A stretch of 64,000 bases of DNA, taken from assembly GCF_003351025.1 (NCBI RefSeq), contig NZ_QPCG01000001.1, positions 503,949 through 567,948 of the forward strand, read 5' to 3'. This DNA is from Mucilaginibacter endophyticus. GTDB taxonomy: Bacteria; Bacteroidota; Bacteroidia; Sphingobacteriales; Sphingobacteriaceae. Of the stretch, positions 60,845 to 64,000 are shown piece after piece. The notes below the pieces were generated by a model. The model saw nothing but the letters and a program-made list of their open reading frames with translations. It was not told where the DNA came from and made no database searches. The stretch's first letter is position 1. Every line of letters starts with the position of its first letter. The position numbers and the translations under genes were made by a program.

Positions 60845-61558
60845 TTATAGGTCGCTAAGCAAGTCCAGTTTCTTGGCGTTATATTCTTCCTGTGAGATAA
60901 GGCCGTTATCGAACAATGTTTTTAGCTTTTTCAACTTTTCGGTAAGCTCATCTGGTTTTGCTGCCGGCGCTGGTGGCGGTGTTTCCTGTACAACAGGTGC
61001 AGGCGCTGCTGGAGGCGGAGCAACCGGAGCAGCAGGTGCCGCGTAGCCGTTAGGTTGAGAAAAAGGTTGTGGTGACGCTGGCGGTACAAATGCACGTGCA
61101 GCAGGTGAACTCTCAAACTGTACAGCGCCTGATTCGGCACGCTTTTGTTCGAGCTCGCGCTGGCGGCGGGCTTCGCGTTCAATCTCTTTACGTTCCTGGG
61201 CATATTGATAAAGTTTACGTCCCTGAATTTTAGGAAGGTAATCAACCGCCATTTCGCCACCTCCGGTGGTCTTTACGCTGAATACCGCACCAATGATCTC
61301 TTCTTTGGTGTGTACGTCAACAATATCTTTCCAAACAAAATCAACAAACTTGATGGATAAACCCAGGTTTGCCGGGGTGAAAAACAATACACGTTTGTTG
61401 GTTATAGCTATACAGTCGGGAAAAAGGTTAACCAGCGGCTTTTTCTGAACGGCTATGTAAATAATTTCCTCGCCGGTTGATAGCAGATCAACAAGACGTG
61501 AATAAACCTTTTCAACTGCTTTAGGATCCTGTTCCTCTGTTAAAAATTTCTCAATCAT
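60845..61558 (-). CDS. PH-like/SHOCT-domain protein
   Basis: A 237-residue cytoplasmic protein. The N-terminal part (about 1-120) has a pleckstrin-like bacterial PH pattern: LSTGEEIIYIAVQKKPLVNL, AITNKRVLFFTPANLG, DIVDVHTKEEIIGAVFSVKT. A charged coiled part follows, then a stretch rich in proline and alanine (about 165-205). The C terminus is a SHOCT motif (LKTLFDNGLISQEEYNAKK). Such proteins are thought to hold other proteins together; no partner is visible. The start at 61558 removes a hydrophobic extension with no support. Confidence 0.85.
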   Translation of the reverse strand: MIEKFLTEEQDPKAVEKVYSRLVDLLSTGEEIIYIAVQKKPLVNLFPDCIAITNKRVLFFTPANLGLSIKFVDFVWKDIVDVHTKEEIIGAVFSVKTTGGGEMAVDYLPKIQGRKLYQYAQERKEIEREARRQRELEQKRAESGAVQFESSPAARAFVPPASPQPFSQPNGYAAPAAPVAPPPAAPAPVVQETPPPAPAAKPDELTEKLKKLKTLFDNGLISQEEYNAKKLDLLSDL

Positions 61559-61705
61559 GTTTTTAGCAATTATGATGCGCGCAAAAATAACAATTATACC
61601 TGTGAAAGAGTCAAGAATCAAGTGTTAAGAATCAAGAAAAAAGATGAAGTCCTATATAATGGCATCTTGCCTCTTGATTCATGACTTCCTGATTCTCAAA
61701 TATTA

Positions 61706-62692
61706 CTAAGCGATCAGCAAATTGCAGCCTCGGATATCCGACTGATCAAACCTGCCTAATACCTCAAAAGAGCCATCAGCATAAATCCGGCCTAAATCCT
61801 GTGTGGCAATAAACGCGCAAGAATTGATATTGGCCAGATCTATAACGCTGATACCGCCTGTTTTACCTGTTTGTAACGTGCTAAGTGGATCATTAGTATC
61901 CCGGATGATGATCTTCATCCAGGGCGGGCAGTTAAAAATACCATCGCCTTTAGAGTAGGCTTGCGATAATAATTCGGTCATCCCGTATTCGGAATGAATA
62001 TGTTTTAACCCAAATCCTTTGCCTAAAATATCATGCAATTCCTCGCGGATCATTTCTTTGCGCCTGCCTTTCATTCCGCCTGTTTCCATTACCACAAGCT
62101 CTGGAAAGTTTATCTGGTAGTTTTCAATAAAATCAAGCAAACCGAAAGTTACACCTATCAAAAGTGTAGGCTTCCCGGCCGCTTGTTGTTTTTTAAGCTG
62201 ATGAAACAATTCATCGTGATTGTATAGAAAGAAGCCGCTATCGGGATTGTTTGATTGTTTAATCAGATCGTCGACCATGTAAATGAGCGATGAACCTTCG
62301 CGCTCCAGGTAAGATGGGAGCAGGGCTAAAACTGTGTAATCTTTAATATCGCCATAAAAAATAGTAAATGCTTTACGAAAACTATCCTCGTACCAGGACG
62401 TATCTGTTACCCGGTGACTGCTGGTGATCATACCTGTAGTACCCGAACTGGTAAAGGTAACCTCAATGGGCTCATCAGTACTTAATATGGTATGCGATTT
62501 AAAAAACTCGATAGGTAAAAAAGGGATTTGCCCATATGAGGTAATGGATGCCGGATCAATTTTTAACCCTTCAATAAACTGCCTGTAAACCGGGTTATGC
62601 CTTGCCTGGTAATTGAAAACCTGCAACGCTGTATCGTTAAATTGCTCTTCGGTACTGATAGAAAATACCTGCTGTTTACCGGGTTTGTTCAT
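61706..62692 (-). CDS. LuxE/PaaK-like acyl-activating protein
   Basis: A 328-residue protein of the LuxE-like acyl-protein synthetase family, related to the adenylate-forming enzymes. IEVTFTSSGTTGMITSSHRV is the ATP-phosphate loop. VVMETGGMKGRRKEM and HIHSEYGMTELLSQAYSKGD hold the usual Glu and Tyr-Gly motif of the family. In Bacteroidetes it is a lone gene, without reductase or luciferase partners. The acid that it activates is unknown. ATG at 62692 is preferred to the upstream TTG. Confidence 0.85.
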   Translation of the reverse strand: MNKPGKQQVFSISTEEQFNDTALQVFNYQARHNPVYRQFIEGLKIDPASITSYGQIPFLPIEFFKSHTILSTDEPIEVTFTSSGTTGMITSSHRVTDTSWYEDSFRKAFTIFYGDIKDYTVLALLPSYLEREGSSLIYMVDDLIKQSNNPDSGFFLYNHDELFHQLKKQQAAGKPTLLIGVTFGLLDFIENYQINFPELVVMETGGMKGRRKEMIREELHDILGKGFGLKHIHSEYGMTELLSQAYSKGDGIFNCPPWMKIIIRDTNDPLSTLQTGKTGGISVIDLANINSCAFIATQDLGRIYADGSFEVLGRFDQSDIRGCNLLIA

Positions 62693-62720
62693 TGGGGGCA
62701 AAGATAAGGAAAACCGAGAG

Positions 62721-62900
62721 TTGAACCATGATTCGCTTGATTATAGGATTTACATGATAGCAGGGTGAACTGTGAATCGCTTGATTGTGGGATTTACATG
62801 ATGTTGGATGGACCATAATTTATTTGATACAGAAATGACAAGATATCAGGATAATCCTCCAATCCTATAAATCATGGTTCAAAATCAAGGTTCAAAACAC
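62721..62900. repeat. TTGAACCATGATT repeat with tandem and inverted parts
   Basis: Two similar direct units (62721-62759 and 62765-62804) both contain ATTCGCTTGATT or AATCGCTTGATT and GGATTTACATGAT or GGGATTTACATGAT. AATCCTATAAATCATGGTTC (62861-62880) pairs with the first unit's GAACCATGATT and TATAGGATT. A single half is at 11326-11361. No gene is supported here. Confidence 0.75.
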
Positions 62901-62964
62901 CGCAAGTTTCGGGTTGAATGGCCTCGTTTACCGCCCGACCTTTGATTTATCAAAAACAATAATC

Positions 62965-63444
62965 ATGAACACATTTAAAATTGTACCATTATCCAAATCA
63001 TTTGCCCAAAGAATAAGAACCACCATGACTGACGATTTTGGAGGCGAAGTAGTTGAGCAATTGGCAACCGGGCTTGGGCCTTGCCGGGTTTCGCTTAAGC
63101 CTTTTGAACGTAATGTTGATAAACGACTGTTACTAAAACATTCGCCGTTTGAAATGGAAAACGCCTATAACCAACCAGGACCGGTTTTTATCAATGCCAA
63201 TGATGTTGAAGAATACAGTGATATCTATTGCTTTCCGCCCGAGATTAAAGCTAATAAAAAGAGCTTTCCGCTATCACTTATCGGTTACAGCAAGGCTCAA
63301 CAAATGGTTTTAAGCCAACTTGTTGGCGATGCCGATGTGGATGAACTGATAGCCGAAATATTTGCCGAAAATAAGAACGTAGAATATTTGCATGCCAGAA
63401 ATGCCCAGGCATGCTGTTTTATATGCAAAATTGAGCGTGTTTGA
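62965..63444 (+). CDS. DUF1203-family protein
   Basis: A 159-residue cytoplasmic protein. LGPCRVSLKPFERNVDKRLL, SPFEMENAYNQPGPVFINAN and YLHARNAQACCFICKIERV match the DUF1203 family, which has conserved cysteine and histidine residues but no defined reaction. The first methionine of the family pattern is at 62965; an earlier start is not needed. It stands alone between the LuxE-like and SYLF genes. Confidence 0.85.
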   Translation: MNTFKIVPLSKSFAQRIRTTMTDDFGGEVVEQLATGLGPCRVSLKPFERNVDKRLLLKHSPFEMENAYNQPGPVFINANDVEEYSDIYCFPPEIKANKKSFPLSLIGYSKAQQMVLSQLVGDADVDELIAEIFAENKNVEYLHARNAQACCFICKIERV

Positions 63445-63541
63445 CTTTGAGATTACATAAAATTAAAAAACAAGTACGTGTTTTGGGGGTTAGTTAAGTA
63501 TAGAAGCAGACAACAATTAATTATATTAATCATCCATCCCC

Positions 63542-64000
63542 ATGAAAACATTAAAATTTTTGAGGCTACCGGTTTTGTTAGGCCTCTTTTTTGTAATGAT
63601 ATCGGCAAAGCCGGCCGATGACGACAGCAAGCAAACGGAGCGTATTCATAACGCATCAAATGTGCTTAAAGAGTTTGCCAAAATGAAAGAAAGTATTCCG
63701 CACCAGTTGCTGGAACAATACGAAGGTATTGTGATCATTCCAAAGATGATTAACGCAGGTTTTGGTATAGGCGGCAAACGCGGAAAAGGTGTAGCTATGG
63801 TGAAACTGGGCAACGGTAAATGGAGCGATCCAGTGTTTATCACCCTTACAGGCGGTAGCTTTGGTTTGCAGATCGGTGTACAATCGGTAGACCTGGTATT
63901 GGTGTTCCGTGATAAGGGCGTGTTAACTAAGGTTAAAAACGGCGATTTCACCATCGGTGGTGATATTTCGGCAGCTGCTGGTCCGGTTGGTCGCAGTTCA
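63542..64000 (+). CDS. SYLF-domain (Ysc84-like) lipid-binding protein, cut by window edge
   Basis: The visible 153 codons open with a signal peptide (MKTLKFLRLPVLLGLFFVMI, cleavage near SAKPADD). Then comes the SYLF domain: ASNVLKEFAKMKESIPHQLL, YEGIVIIPKMINAGFGIGGK, GGSFGLQIGVQSVDLVLVFR, and the start of the next block, FTIGGDISAAAGPVGR. Homologues bind membranes or lipids. It continues past the window end, so the C terminus is unknown. Confidence 0.9.
   Translation, partial: MKTLKFLRLPVLLGLFFVMISAKPADDDSKQTERIHNASNVLKEFAKMKESIPHQLLEQYEGIVIIPKMINAGFGIGGKRGKGVAMVKLGNGKWSDPVFITLTGGSFGLQIGVQSVDLVLVFRDKGVLTKVKNGDFTIGGDISAAAGPVGRSS

Noticed and set aside
60845..61130. Plus-strand Gly/Ala-rich frame opposite the SHOCT gene
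   Set aside because: It is the mirror of the proline/alanine-rich linker of the minus-strand protein, and runs across a terminator.

Overview
The window is ordinary chromosomal DNA from a member of the Bacteroidetes. It is most likely a Sphingobacteriaceae soil or plant type close to Mucilaginibacter or Pedobacter; that placement is my inference. The support is: a type IX secretion plug protein, a TamL-type lipoprotein of the BamA/TamA family, several promoters of the Bacteroidetes form TTTG-N18-20-TAnnTTTG, almost no Shine-Dalgarno sequences, secreted glycoside hydrolases, and many palindromic repeats between genes. I see no prophage, integrase, transposase, CRISPR array or rRNA. There is one tRNA gene (Cys).

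Layout. 0.1-5 kb: small secreted and membrane proteins, a LysR regulator and purU. 5-10 kb: a TPR sensor kinase, a secreted endonuclease/exonuclease/phosphatase-fold enzyme and a GH30 glycosidase. 10-22.5 kb: pyrD, tRNA-Cys, an rRNA methyltransferase diverging from tamL, TspO, a cupin, an SGNH esterase, an ABC-F ATPase, the T9SS plug protein, a thioesterase and a Pmp3-type peptide. 22.7-32.3 kb: a complete potassium module. It has an NtrC-type response regulator, a candidate sigma-54 promoter, a 30-residue membrane peptide, kdpFABC, a stand-alone KdpD sensor domain and a separate PAS/HAMP histidine kinase. 32.4-37.2 kb: Nudix, PlsC, cupin, monooxygenase, YkuK, sulfurtransferase and SRPBCC genes. 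37.4-43.1 kb: GH2, a flavin amine oxidase and GH8. 43-50 kb: a MetR-like LysR regulator diverging from a TolC-RND-MFP efflux operon. 50-57 kb: a serine hydrolase, pyrB and pyrR with a frameshifted four-helix-bundle gene wedged between them, an ACT protein and rpsA. 57-64 kb: tyrS, an Xre-RES toxin-antitoxin pair, SHOCT, LuxE-like and DUF1203 proteins, and the start of a SYLF-domain gene cut by the window edge.

How the parts work together. The clearest system is potassium uptake. The regulator, the -24/-12 promoter and the two upstream palindromes suggest that kdp here is enhancer-driven through sigma-54 instead of the classical KdpD/KdpE arrangement. The pyr genes (pyrD apart, pyrR/pyrB together) make pyrimidines. 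The GH2 and GH8 enzymes could act together on chitosan-like polymers. The efflux genes form one transcript ended by a perfect hairpin.

The least explained material lies between genes. There are at least six families of short inverted repeats, including hairpins with a fixed GTG-tetraloop-CAC tip. A separate repeat begins exactly at the TGA stop codon of two unrelated genes and also flanks the four-helix-bundle gene. No wholly new multi-gene system is evident. The best leads are the sigma-54 kdp control with its small peptide, the four-helix cassette, and the toxin-antitoxin operator.
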